Part shown: positions 1 to 8,259 of the stretch, piece after piece
Numbering within the stretch: position 1 is the stretch's first letter
Layout of the letters: every line of letters begins with the position of its first letter
From: JAEWWD01 sp964440115
Lineage (GTDB): Bacteria > Bacillota > Clostridia > Christensenellales > CAG-138
Reading direction: 5' to 3'
Assembly (NCBI GenBank): GCA_964440115.1
Contig: CAYTPV010000003.1
Coordinates: 186,001 to 250,000 of the forward strand
DNA length: 64,000 nt
The notes under the pieces: generated by a model
What the model saw: the letters and a program-made list of their open reading frames with translations, nothing else
The model's database searches: none
What the model was told of the DNA's origin: nothing
Translations under genes and position numbers: made by a program

Positions 1-1060
1 AGGCTGGGATACCCACCTCGGCGACCAGCAGCGGCATGGAATGGTGGGCGTTCAGCTCTTCGAGATACGCCCGATAAGTGTTGGCTTTACCGTCTATTAA
101 ATACTTCGTTTCATAACTGAAGAAATCGGGATAGTAGGGGTAAATGTGGTAGGATGCAAAAAAACCCGCTTCAAAATCACTCTTTGGAAGGATATGCTCA
201 ACATCCACGCTTACGATGTCCTCATTCGGGTTGGGTTCGTTTGGATGCTTTAAAGGATCGGTCGTCACCCAGTTGCAAAGCGCGACAGGCCGCTGCTCGC
301 TATAGCGTTCGGTTTCATAGCTTATCGCAATATCCGCCGTTTCCGCCAGAAAAGTCTCAAACGGCGACGCATCCGCCGTTCGCACATATTTGCCGTCGTA
401 ACCCGTCCTTTCGGGATTGTTTTGATTCGTGCATGTCACGAAAGTCGGATTCCATTCTATACCCAGTATCCAGCCCAATACATAACCGGATACATCCGCC
501 GTATAACTTCCCCCCGCCATTCCCGGCACTTTTTTGATCTCGGCTCTGCCGTGGATAATATCGACTGCGTTCTTTATATCTGCAGAAAAATCGTTGATGA
601 TCTTCCCGTCCTGCGCATATGCGTCTTCATATTGCGCAATGTCTGCCTCGTTCAGGTATACGCCGTGCATGAGGTACAGCGGATTCTCAGAGGTTGTATT
701 GAATTCCTTCAGCGCCTCATAAAACTCCGGCATCTGCAGCGTATACACGCGGATCGTATTCGCGTGCATATCGCTGATGTATTGAAACCAACGCAGGTAT
801 TCTTCTTTGGTAATCGCAAATTCGCCGGGGTAGCTGCCCGGCTTGGCTGTTCCGATATTGACGCCCGCGACGAACATCTTGCTCCATCCGCGATGTCTGT
901 CGTAAACCAAAAAATCCTTTCCCTGCGTTTTCGCTGGGTAAGAAACTCCAGTGCTGCTTTTATATTCAGAGCTGCTCTGAAACAGATATAGCTTGTTTCC
1001 AAAAAACAATATAAATAATGTTATAAAAAAAAGAACGTAACCCAAGATGACTTTTCTCAA
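1..1060 (-). CDS. Membrane-anchored glycosidase-like (TIM-barrel) protein, 3' end cut by window
   Basis: About 353 codons are visible, read from a TTG at 1060 that sits six bases after a GGAGAAG ribosome binding site; the C-terminus lies outside the window. Residues 1-22 form one hydrophobic helix (signal anchor). The rest resembles the barrel of GH72/GH2-like glycoside hydrolases: the segment MFVAGVNIG, then a stretch ending NTIRVYTLQMPEFYEAL, then LGWILGIEWNP, where the Glu could be the acid/base, and near the cut end LLVAEVGIPA, where the Glu could be the nucleophile. Family and catalytic roles are inferred from motif shape only. It probably acts on an extracellular or cell-wall glycan. 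The gene is slightly more AT-rich than the ATPase operon beside it. No partner gene is visible. Confidence 0.7.
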   Translation of the reverse strand, partial: MRKVILGYVLFFITLFILFFGNKLYLFQSSSEYKSSTGVSYPAKTQGKDFLVYDRHRGWSKMFVAGVNIGTAKPGSYPGEFAITKEEYLRWFQYISDMHANTIRVYTLQMPEFYEALKEFNTTSENPLYLMHGVYLNEADIAQYEDAYAQDGKIINDFSADIKNAVDIIHGRAEIKKVPGMAGGSYTADVSGYVLGWILGIEWNPTFVTCTNQNNPERTGYDGKYVRTADASPFETFLAETADIAISYETERYSEQRPVALCNWVTTDPLKHPNEPNPNEDIVSVDVEHILPKSDFEAGFFASYHIYPYYPDFFSYETKYLIDGKANTYRAYLEELNAHHSMPLLVAEVGIPA

Positions 1061-1450
1061 TTTGTTCTTCTCCTTAATCGTCTCAGAGCGTCTAAATTCC
1101 TTTTATCGAATGAAAATTATGAGAACTTAACAACATGTTTTTTATTTGATTTTTGCTGTTTTCGGTCTTTCACAATGATCTTCTTGAATAGACAACAATA
1201 TGCGTTGTATTTGGCTAACGAAGCGCTGATGAAAGGGACCTTGTACCGTTCGGCTAATTGTTTTACATCGAGCAATTATGTTAGAAAAAGCCCCTATTTT
1301 AGGGGCCTTTTTGTGCCATTAGTATGCGAAAATCCAGCTAATAAACATGAAACGGTTCATCAAAGCCCATAAAAGCTAGATAATTAGGGAATTTTTAATC
1401 TGCTCACAGTTATTAGCTGTCAACACAACCAGAGAAAACGTATTTATACC
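1061..1450. other. Intergenic stretch, no gene recognised
   Basis: This stretch lies upstream of the glycosidase-like gene. It is AT-rich and has no open frame with coding character. It holds one clear hairpin at 1284-1314, listed separately. Confidence 0.5.
1284..1314. terminator. Hairpin with flanking A and T runs
   Basis: GCCCCTA and TAGGGGC form the stem, with AAAAA before and TTTTT after, so it could terminate transcription on either strand. No complete gene ends just before it on either strand, so its partner gene is unknown or lost. Confidence 0.6.
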
Positions 1451-1552
1451 TTATCTTATGAAAATAAGGACATGCAGCGCATAGATGAAACCTGCAAAAA
1501 CTATTACTCCGATGGAAAAAGCAGCGAACGTCAGCCATGCCAACTTTTTCAT
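1451..1552 (-). CDS. Possible 33-residue single-span membrane peptide
   Basis: A short frame starts with ATG AAA AAG six bases after GGGGA and encodes Met-Lys-Lys followed by one continuous hydrophobic helix (about residues 5-31), ending in Ile-Arg. Positive residues at the start and a single span are typical of small membrane proteins. No homologous family is recognised and the function is unknown. The frame is short enough to be chance, so support rests on the ribosome binding site and the strongly hydrophobic composition. Confidence 0.35.
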   Translation of the reverse strand: MKKLAWLTFAAFSIGVIVFAGFIYALHVLIFIR

Positions 1553-1894
1553 ATCCATTCCCCATTCTTTGTCTTCGCATTACACCCAGCCTTTTGCCTG
1601 TACCACACTGGACTACGTTAAGCGTATAAAGTTCTATCAGAGAAAGGCCTTCAGAATCCCCCGCTGGTTCCTACCCAACATAACTCATTCATTTCCTTCA
1701 CCTTATGCCGCTGAAGTCCTCCCCGTTACTCTTGCCGGCTATGAATATACAATCAAGTTCAAACAGGCTGATGGCTCCTACAGGCAACCTTCTGCACCGC
1801 CAGGAGCGGAGAAGACGGCAAGCGCGGGAAATATTCCGCGAACAGTAGGTATCCATAAGTTACCGGAATTAGAAATAATAAATCGTGCCCTACA
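1553..1894. other. Intergenic stretch, nothing recognised
   Basis: Frames that cross this stretch on both strands have no recognisable domain and no ribosome binding site. No gene, tRNA or clear promoter is seen. Confidence 0.5.
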
Positions 1895-1927
1895 ACAAAA
1901 ATCCGAAACCCTAGATGGTTTCGGATT
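1895..1927 (-). terminator. Terminator after the V-ATPase operon
   Basis: AATCCGAAACC and GGTTTCGGATT form an 11-bp stem around a six-base loop. On the minus strand the stem is followed by TTTTTGTTG. It lies about 43 bases past the atpD stop and is the likely end of the ATPase transcript. Confidence 0.75.
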
Positions 1928-1933
1928 CTCCGT

Positions 1934-1969
1934 TGGTATTCGGCGATTGGATTTAAACCAGCACCAGCC
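1934..1969 (-). pseudogene. Remnant of a tRNA 3' end
   Basis: Read on the minus strand this ends in a T-arm-like segment (GGTTTAAATCC) and then a CCA at 1936-1934. The 21 bases at 1942-1962 match the 3' part of tRNA-Pro(CGG) at 15258-15334 at 19 positions. There is no D-arm or anticodon arm, and the first base of the remnant abuts the atpD stop codon. It looks like the short end left by integration into a tRNA gene, or a decayed tRNA. Homology to tRNA-Pro in particular is an inference from the short match. Confidence 0.45.
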
Positions 1970-2644
1970 TTAATTGGACGCAGTGTCCTGCTTCTCTTTA
2001 TAATGGTGCGCCTGCTCAAGCACCATATCCTTCACCTTCATCAGCCGTATCTGTGTGCCGCGCTCGTTTTCGTCCAGCTTCATGGTGATGTATTTAATGG
2101 TTTCGCGCATCTGCGGGATGAGCACGTATTCGAGCGCATTGACGCGTCGTCTCGTTTTTTCAATTTCAGCAGCCATCAGCTGGCAGCCGCGCTCCATTTC
2201 CGCAAGCCGTATCATATCCGGCAGGATGTCGGATAAGCTTTTGACGGCATCGTCCAGATCGCCCGAGGTAAAGCTCAGGCCGTAGGAGTATATGCTGCTT
2301 TGATCTTTGCTCCGAAAATCATAGGTGAATTTGGGGATATTCACACTCATGACATTGCGTTCCCCGGCCTGCAGCTGGATCTCCTGCCCCGGAACCAGCA
2401 AAGCGGTGTTAAGCGCCGCATCCTGCATAGCCGCGCGCGCCAGCGCAAAATTTCCGGAGGCCGCGTTGATGCCAGCTTCCACCTTTTCGCGCAGCGCCAT
2501 GTTCTGACGCACCAGCTCCAGAAACTGCCGCATCAGCTCGTCACGTTTATCTTTTAGCAGCTTGTGCCCGCGCATAGCTGTCGCAAGCTTTCGCTTGAGA
2601 CGCGTCAGCTCCATGCGCGTAGGGTTGATCTGCCGCTTAGCCAT
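1970..2644 (-). CDS. atpD: V-type ATP synthase subunit D
   Basis: 224 residues, the normal length for this family. Subunit D is the central rotor shaft of the A/V-type ATPase. It couples ATP turnover in the A3B3 head to the membrane ring. The N-terminal signature with NPTRMEL followed by LKRKL is typical, and both ends (about residues 1-75 and 150-215) are long charged helices predicted to form the coiled-coil shaft. It is the last gene of the operon, five bases after atpB, and is followed by a terminator at 1895-1927. Confidence 0.96.
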   Translation of the reverse strand: MAKRQINPTRMELTRLKRKLATAMRGHKLLKDKRDELMRQFLELVRQNMALREKVEAGINAASGNFALARAAMQDAALNTALLVPGQEIQLQAGERNVMSVNIPKFTYDFRSKDQSSIYSYGLSFTSGDLDDAVKSLSDILPDMIRLAEMERGCQLMAAEIEKTRRRVNALEYVLIPQMRETIKYITMKLDENERGTQIRLMKVKDMVLEQAHHYKEKQDTASN

Positions 2645-2649
2645 AAACC

Positions 2650-4020
2650 TTAGCCCCCGTAATACTCGTCGAGATATTCATCCTTGATGCGTTTGAGTTC
2701 GGTGCGCGGCAGTATGCGCAGCAATTTCCAACCTAGCGCGAGCGTCTGCCCGATATCGCGGTTGGCATGGTACCCCTGATTGACATACTGCTTTTCAAAT
2801 TCATCTGCGAATTTGGCGTACAGCAGATCGATATCCGTCAGCGCAGCCTCGCCAAGTATGGTCATGAGCTCTTTTGCGTTCTTGCCTCGGGAATAAGCCG
2901 CAAACAGCTGGTTCATGGTATTGGCGTGGTCGGCTCGCGTTTTGCCTTGGCCGATGCCCTTATCCTTCAGACGGGAGAGGCTGGGCAGCACATCGATGGG
3001 CGGCTGTATATTCCTGCGGTACAGATCGCGTGAAAGTATAATCTGTCCTTCCGTGATGTAGCCGGTGAGGTCGGGGATGGGGTGGGTCTTGTCGTCCTCC
3101 GGCATGGTCAGTATGGGGATGAGCGTGATGGAGCCGTTCTTGCCCTTTAAACGGCCCGCTCTTTCATACAGGCTCGCAAGGTCGGTGTACATGTAGCCGG
3201 GGTAACCGCGCCGGCCGGGAACTTCTTTGCGTGCGGCGGAAACCTCGCGCAGTGCGTCCGCATAGTTGGTGATATCGGTCATAATGACCAGCACATGCAT
3301 GCCTTTGTCGAACGCCAAATATTCCGCAGCCGTCAGGCCCATGCGCGGCGTGGCGATACGCTCCACCGCCGGGTCGTTTGCGAGATTGACGAACATGACG
3401 GTCCGGTCGATTGCACCCGACTCCTGAAAGGACTTCACGAAGTAGTTGGATTCTTCAAATGTGATGCCCATGGCCACGAACACCACGGCAAAGGATTCGC
3501 TTTCGCTGAGCACCTTTGCCTGGCGCGCGATTTGCGCGGCGAGCTGTGCGTGGGGAAGACCTGAGGCGGAGAATATGGGCAGCTTCTGGCCGCGCACCAG
3601 CGTGTTCAATCCGTCGATGGCGGATACGCCCGTCTGTATGAATTCCTGCGGATAATTGCGCGACGCGGGATTCATGGGCAGGCCGTTGATATCACGCCGG
3701 TATTCGGGCAGTATTTCGGGGCCATCGTCGATGGGGCGGCCCAAGCCGTCGAACACGCGGGAAAGCATATCCTCGGATACGCCCAGTTCCATGCTGCGCC
3801 CGAAAAACCGTACTTTGCTGTTTTCGAGGTTGATGCCCGTAGAGCTTTCAAACAACTGAACCAGCGCGTTGCTGCCGTCGATCTCCAGAACCTTGCAGCG
3901 GCGGCGTTCTCCGTTGGCCAACTCGATTTCACCGAGTTCGTCGTACGTTACGCCGGATACGCCATGCACCAGCATCAACGGACCGGCTACTTCCTGAATC
4001 GTTCTGTATTCTCTGGGCAT
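2650..4020 (-). CDS. atpB: V-type ATP synthase subunit B
   Basis: 456 residues, full length. This is the regulatory, non-catalytic nucleotide-binding subunit of the A3B3 head. It has the family core: a beta-barrel N-terminus (IQEVAGPLMLVHGV), the GQKLPIFSASGLPH segment that replaces the classical P-loop, and PGRRGYPGYMYTDL. The ATG shares its A with the TAA of atpA, which implies translational coupling, and an AGGAG lies just upstream. Confidence 0.97.
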   Translation of the reverse strand: MPREYRTIQEVAGPLMLVHGVSGVTYDELGEIELANGERRRCKVLEIDGSNALVQLFESSTGINLENSKVRFFGRSMELGVSEDMLSRVFDGLGRPIDDGPEILPEYRRDINGLPMNPASRNYPQEFIQTGVSAIDGLNTLVRGQKLPIFSASGLPHAQLAAQIARQAKVLSESESFAVVFVAMGITFEESNYFVKSFQESGAIDRTVMFVNLANDPAVERIATPRMGLTAAEYLAFDKGMHVLVIMTDITNYADALREVSAARKEVPGRRGYPGYMYTDLASLYERAGRLKGKNGSITLIPILTMPEDDKTHPIPDLTGYITEGQIILSRDLYRRNIQPPIDVLPSLSRLKDKGIGQGKTRADHANTMNQLFAAYSRGKNAKELMTILGEAALTDIDLLYAKFADEFEKQYVNQGYHANRDIGQTLALGWKLLRILPRTELKRIKDEYLDEYYGG

Positions 4021-5798
4021 TACGCATTCTCCTCCTTCAGCTTCGCGATCTGGGCGTCAATTTCCGCCTTGAGCTGACGGGTTATGTTTTCATACTCTGT
4101 CTGCATGTTGCTGACAGGCACGTATTTGAAACGGCCGATGGCCTCGCGTACGGGCAGTTTCACGAGCGCGTTGATGGATACACCCTGATCAAGCGCCGTG
4201 CGGCTTTCGTCGTAATAAGCGAGCACCAGTCCCAGCATGGTGTGCTGCTTTTCAAGCGGGGAGTAAGTATCCACCTCATGGAACGCATCCTGATGCAGGA
4301 AGTCCTCACGAATGCTGCGCGCGGCTTCGAGCTTCAGACGATCCGCGGGGGAAAGTGCGTCCATGCCGACGAGCTGCACGATTTCCTCCAGTTCGTTCTC
4401 TTCCTGCAGCAGCAGCATGATGCGGGAACGCAGCGCTGTCCAGTCGCTGTGGACATTGGTGTTGAGCCACTCGCCGACATCTTCCAGATACAGCGAATAA
4501 CTGGTCAGCCAGTTGATGGCGGGGAAGTGGCGGGCATACGCAAGCTGCGCGTCCAGACTCCAGAACACTTTCACGATACGCAGGGTAGCCTGTGTAACGG
4601 GCTCAGAAATATCACCGCCCGCGGGGGAAACCGCGCCGATGACGCTCAACGCGCCCTCGCGCTTTTCGCTGCCCAGCGTGACGACACGGCCCGCGCGCTC
4701 GTAGAACTGCGCAAGGCGGCTGCCGAGATAAGCCGGGTATCCTTCTTCGCCGGGCATTTCCTCAAGCCGGCCGCTCATTTCGCGCAGCGCTTCGGCCCAG
4801 CGGGAAGTCGAGTCCGCCATGAGCGCGACGGAATAGCCCATGTCCCGGAAATACTCCGCGATGGTAATGCCCGTGTAGATAGAGGCTTCGCGTGCGGCCA
4901 CCGGCATATCCGAGGTATTGGCGATGAGCACCGTGCGCTCCATCAGGCTCTTGCCTGTCTTGGGGTCTTTGAGCTCCGGGAACTCATTGAGCACGTCTGT
5001 CATTTCGTTTCCGCGCTCACCGCAGCCGATGTACACGATAATATCGGCGTCGGCCCATTTTGCAAGCTGGTGCTGCACGACCGTCTTGCCCGATCCGAAG
5101 GGACCGGGGACGGCTGCCGTGCCGCCCTTTGCGAGGGGGAACAATGCGTCGATCACGCGCTGACCCGTCACCAGAGGTTCGCTCGGGCTCAATTTGCGCC
5201 CATACGGGCGGCCGCGGCGAACGGGCCACTTTTGCATGAGCGTAAGGGAGACCTCACTCTCGTCCGCAGAGAGTACGGCTACGGTATCTTCAACCGTATA
5301 TTCGCCTTCGGATATGGATTTGACAACGCCCTTTTTGCCGGGCGGCACCATCACCTTATGCAGCACGACGTCGGTTTCCTGTACGGTGCCGATCACATCG
5401 CCTTCTATAACCGTATCACCCGCTTTTACGCAGGGGGTGAAGTGCCACTTCTTGTCGCGAGAAAGGCTGGGCACTTCGACGCCGCGGATCAGGCGGTCGC
5501 CGGTACGATTGCGTATTTCATCGAGCGGACGCTGTATGCCGTCGTATATGCTAGCGATCAACCCCGGCCCCAGCTCCACGCTCATGGGAACACCGGTGGA
5601 TTCAACCGGTTCCCCAGGCCCCAAACCGCTGGTCTCTTCATATACCTGAATGGAGGCGCGGTCGCCTCTGATTTCGATGATTTCCCCTATCAGGCGGCTG
5701 TTCGCCACCCTTACCACGTCGAACATATTGGCGTCGCGCATGCCCTCGGCAATAACCAACGGGCCGGCGACCTTCAGTATCGTACCCTTGCTGCTCAT
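4020..5798 (-). CDS. atpA: V-type ATP synthase catalytic subunit A
   Basis: 592 residues, full length. This is the catalytic subunit of the A/V-type ATPase. The P-loop GPFGSGKT is at residues 232-239. The bulge domain typical of A subunits (about 110-200) is present, as is the GERGNEM segment with its conserved Glu. The ribosome binding site is weak (GGTGAT), consistent with coupling to the short atpF gene just upstream. It is the sixth cistron of the nine-gene operon described at 10324-10632. Confidence 0.98.
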   Translation of the reverse strand: MSSKGTILKVAGPLVIAEGMRDANMFDVVRVANSRLIGEIIEIRGDRASIQVYEETSGLGPGEPVESTGVPMSVELGPGLIASIYDGIQRPLDEIRNRTGDRLIRGVEVPSLSRDKKWHFTPCVKAGDTVIEGDVIGTVQETDVVLHKVMVPPGKKGVVKSISEGEYTVEDTVAVLSADESEVSLTLMQKWPVRRGRPYGRKLSPSEPLVTGQRVIDALFPLAKGGTAAVPGPFGSGKTVVQHQLAKWADADIIVYIGCGERGNEMTDVLNEFPELKDPKTGKSLMERTVLIANTSDMPVAAREASIYTGITIAEYFRDMGYSVALMADSTSRWAEALREMSGRLEEMPGEEGYPAYLGSRLAQFYERAGRVVTLGSEKREGALSVIGAVSPAGGDISEPVTQATLRIVKVFWSLDAQLAYARHFPAINWLTSYSLYLEDVGEWLNTNVHSDWTALRSRIMLLLQEENELEEIVQLVGMDALSPADRLKLEAARSIREDFLHQDAFHEVDTYSPLEKQHTMLGLVLAYYDESRTALDQGVSINALVKLPVREAIGRFKYVPVSNMQTEYENITRQLKAEIDAQIAKLKEENA

Positions 5799-5843
5799 AA
5801 TAGAGTATCACCAATCCTTCCAAGGCCGGACTCATCCGTAGTG

Positions 5844-6164
5844 TTAATGGTTTCCAAACAGAATATCGGAGCCTACCGCCTGCTCCACAAACTTCCTGAC
5901 GCGTGCAACGCCGCGCCCCGTATTGCCCGTCGTGCCCGGTATGGGCAGTATTGCGGGCAGCGGATTGGAGCGGTAGCTTTCCGCCTCTTCGTATAAATGC
6001 TCGTACAGCGCTTCCGTGATATAGATGATGGCATACCCGCCGTCGACAAGCGCTTTGAGCTGTTTGGCCGAGTGCGCGGTATCCGACACAGGGTAAATAT
6101 CCATGCCGATGGAAGCGAAGCCGTAAATGCTGTCCTTATCGCCCATAACCGCAATCTTATACAT
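5844..6164 (-). CDS. atpF: V-type ATP synthase subunit F
   Basis: 106 residues. Subunit F binds the central rotor and modulates coupling between head and stalk. The start MYKIAVMGDKDS with the following GFASIGMD is the usual N-terminus of the family, and the ATG at 6164 follows a GGAGG. The start overlaps the end of atpC by eight bases. A longer frame extends upstream, but it lies entirely inside atpC and lacks a ribosome binding site. Confidence 0.94.
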   Translation of the reverse strand: MYKIAVMGDKDSIYGFASIGMDIYPVSDTAHSAKQLKALVDGGYAIIYITEALYEHLYEEAESYRSNPLPAILPIPGTTGNTGRGVARVRKFVEQAVGSDILFGNH

Positions 6165-7137
6165 ACAGCAGCCTCCATCTCTTGCGGATGACCGCATCGC
6201 CGAGGCGGTTGATTTTAGCACTAAGTATCAGCCGGACCATCGCGATCTCAATCTCTCTTGCAAGCACATACGCCGCCAGAGGTTCGATGGAGAAATACTC
6301 ATATTTCTGCGGACGTATGCTTTCCATCAGGCGGTTGTCGCACCAGCATTCAAACGCTGAAAGGGAATCGCGCAAAGCGTCGATTGCTCCCGCATACTGC
6401 GTACCTTGCAGGTACTCATAAATATCCTCAAGGCCGCTTTCGGCCGCGTCTACCAAATCCTTAATAGAAAGGCTGCCGGCAGGGGCAATGGCACGTACAA
6501 GGAAATCCCGGCCCTTTCCCATGCGGCAGGCCCGAACCGCCGCCTTGATGTTGGCGGTATCCACTTTCTGCTGTGCGTAGCGCTCTAAAAGCGCTATGCC
6601 GGAACGCTTGCCTTCGGCTTCAATCGCAAGAAGCGCCGCATAGTCAATGGCCATTTCACACGCCTGACCGTTCCCTGTCTGCGTCAATATCTCGTACGCG
6701 TTTGATCCGGCCTGCGCCAGAGCGGCAGGCAGCTTTGAAAAATCATGCTGACGGACCGCAAAAAGTATATCGTCAGGCGAAATCGTCCAGGGATTTAGAA
6801 AATACTTCTCCGGCTGGTCTGAATCCTGACCTGTATACACCAGCTTGACTGCTGCTTTAAGGTTCTGAAAATCGTTTTCGCAGAACAGCACGTTGAGCGG
6901 GGCCATATCCCCAAGCAGCTCACGAATCAGCGAATAGGTCTTTTCCCGTTCCTGTTTCATGAGCGCGTCAGCATCGTCGATTGCCTGATCTTTTGAGCCC
7001 CAGCCCTTTTCCGAAAGCTGACGATAACACGCATTGACATCTTGTGCAGATAGCAGCAGATCGAGGTCCTGTGCGTTTAGTAGATTACCTTCCTGGCCGT
7101 GTATACGGGTAACCGCATAGATATACTCGTTTTTCAA
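6157..7137 (-). CDS. atpC: V-type ATP synthase subunit C
   Basis: 326 residues. Subunit C is the funnel-shaped connector that seats the central stalk on the membrane c-ring. The sequence is mostly helical and ends in the expected motif-poor C-terminal helices. Translation starts at a TTG (MKNEYIYAVTRI), with a strong GGAGG eight bases upstream. No ATG nearby gives a better start. Confidence 0.92.
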   Translation of the reverse strand: MKNEYIYAVTRIHGQEGNLLNAQDLDLLLSAQDVNACYRQLSEKGWGSKDQAIDDADALMKQEREKTYSLIRELLGDMAPLNVLFCENDFQNLKAAVKLVYTGQDSDQPEKYFLNPWTISPDDILFAVRQHDFSKLPAALAQAGSNAYEILTQTGNGQACEMAIDYAALLAIEAEGKRSGIALLERYAQQKVDTANIKAAVRACRMGKGRDFLVRAIAPAGSLSIKDLVDAAESGLEDIYEYLQGTQYAGAIDALRDSLSAFECWCDNRLMESIRPQKYEYFSIEPLAAYVLAREIEIAMVRLILSAKINRLGDAVIRKRWRLLYV

Positions 7138-7173
7138 TCGGCCGCCTCCCTCCTGCGCACGAAACGTACTTCC

Positions 7174-7764
7174 TTAAGAAAACAGGATTTCGCGCGCTTT
7201 ATCGGTCAATTCATCCCAACGGGCGTTGAATACTGCCCGGAAGGTGCAATTTTGCTCAATATCTCCGTATTTCAATATAAATCCGCCATCAATCGGGGAT
7301 AACGCCTGGGACACATTAAGCGTGACGCCCTTGGGCAGCTGACGATTTAGCCGCTCCTCAAAGTCCTTGGGGCAGCGCGCAATATCCTTTTCTGAAAGCA
7401 GCAGCTGACCATTCTGCGGTTCCGCGAACGCCGCGGCCATTTTGAGGAGCAGTTCAAAATATGCCTCATCCGGCAGTGTGTAAAGCTCGCTGAGCGCCTG
7501 TTCCATCGTCTGCGTCAGCAGTTCCTGTTTTGCTTCAAGCAGCTTCCTACGGCGCTGCAGTTCGAGCGCAGAAATACCTGCGCGTTCGATATCCTCCGCC
7601 TGTCGTTTGGCGGAATCTTCGATTTGAGCGCATTGCGCATCGATTTTGGCTTTTTCGTCGGCAAGCATACCGGCAGCATCCGCTTTGGCCTTGTCTACAA
7701 TCGACTTGGCCTCGCCGAGCGCTTCCTCGCGGATGGAAGCCACGATTTTCTCAAGACCTGTCAT
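7174..7764 (-). CDS. atpE: V-type ATP synthase subunit E
   Basis: 196 residues. Subunit E forms the peripheral stator stalk together with the H/G-type subunit. The N-terminal half (about 1-110) is a continuous charged helix rich in Glu, Lys and Ala, as expected for the stalk coiled coil. The C-terminal half is the globular domain that contacts the head. A GGGGG lies eight bases before the ATG. It is 13 bases downstream of atpK. Confidence 0.92.
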   Translation of the reverse strand: MTGLEKIVASIREEALGEAKSIVDKAKADAAGMLADEKAKIDAQCAQIEDSAKRQAEDIERAGISALELQRRRKLLEAKQELLTQTMEQALSELYTLPDEAYFELLLKMAAAFAEPQNGQLLLSEKDIARCPKDFEERLNRQLPKGVTLNVSQALSPIDGGFILKYGDIEQNCTFRAVFNARWDELTDKAREILFS

Positions 7765-7776
7765 CAGCGGGACCCC

Positions 7777-8259
7777 CTAGACAGCGAGATTGGATACGCT
7801 CATAACAGCCAGCAGGCTGACCAGCAACGCCAGTATTGCATAGGTTTCAACCATCGCGGGGAATATCATGGCTTTACCGAATTGTTCAGGCTTTTTTGCT
7901 ACCAGATTGATACTTGCAACGGAAGCCTTCGCCTGAGAGATGGCGGAATGCCAGCCCGCAAACGCGATGGGCATGCAGGCGCCAAAGTAGCAAAGCCCTT
8001 TGATAATGCTGATATCGGGCGTGCCGCCCAGCAGGCCGGTGTTGATCATGGTAACAAACGCGATCAGCAATCCGTAAATACCCTGTGTGCCCGGCAAAAG
8101 CTGCAGCACCAGAACCTTACCAAATTTGCTTGGATCTTCCGTAACGACGGCTGCCGCGGCCTGACCGGCAAGACCGACACCCATGGCCGATCCGATACCG
8201 GGCAAAAGCGCGGCCAAAGCTATTCCAAATACTGCGATGACAATACCAAGTTCAGACAT
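7777..8259 (-). CDS. atpK: V-type ATP synthase subunit K (rotor ring, sodium-type residues)
   Basis: 160 residues with four membrane helices, a duplicated c-subunit hairpin. The start MSELGIVIAVFG is set by an AGGAGG upstream. A longer frame exists but it runs inside atpI. The ion-site residues known from the Enterococcus hirae sodium ATPase are all recognisable: Thr58-Gln59 in LLPGTQGIYG, Gln109 in SAISQAKAS, and Glu138 in MVETYAI. This predicts Na+ as the coupling ion. That is an inference from residues, not a measurement. Confidence 0.95.
   Translation of the reverse strand: MSELGIVIAVFGIALAALLPGIGSAMGVGLAGQAAAAVVTEDPSKFGKVLVLQLLPGTQGIYGLLIAFVTMINTGLLGGTPDISIIKGLCYFGACMPIAFAGWHSAISQAKASVASINLVAKKPEQFGKAMIFPAMVETYAILALLVSLLAVMSVSNLAV

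Noticed and set aside
1485..1973. A 162-codon frame on the plus strand ending in RRLDLNQHQP.
   Set aside because: The end is an antisense read of a tRNA-like 3' end; the rest has no domain.
4242..5996. A 584-codon open frame on the plus strand opposite atpA.
   Set aside because: It lies antisense to a strongly conserved gene, has a His/Arg-rich composition typical of mirrored GC-rich codons and matches no family.
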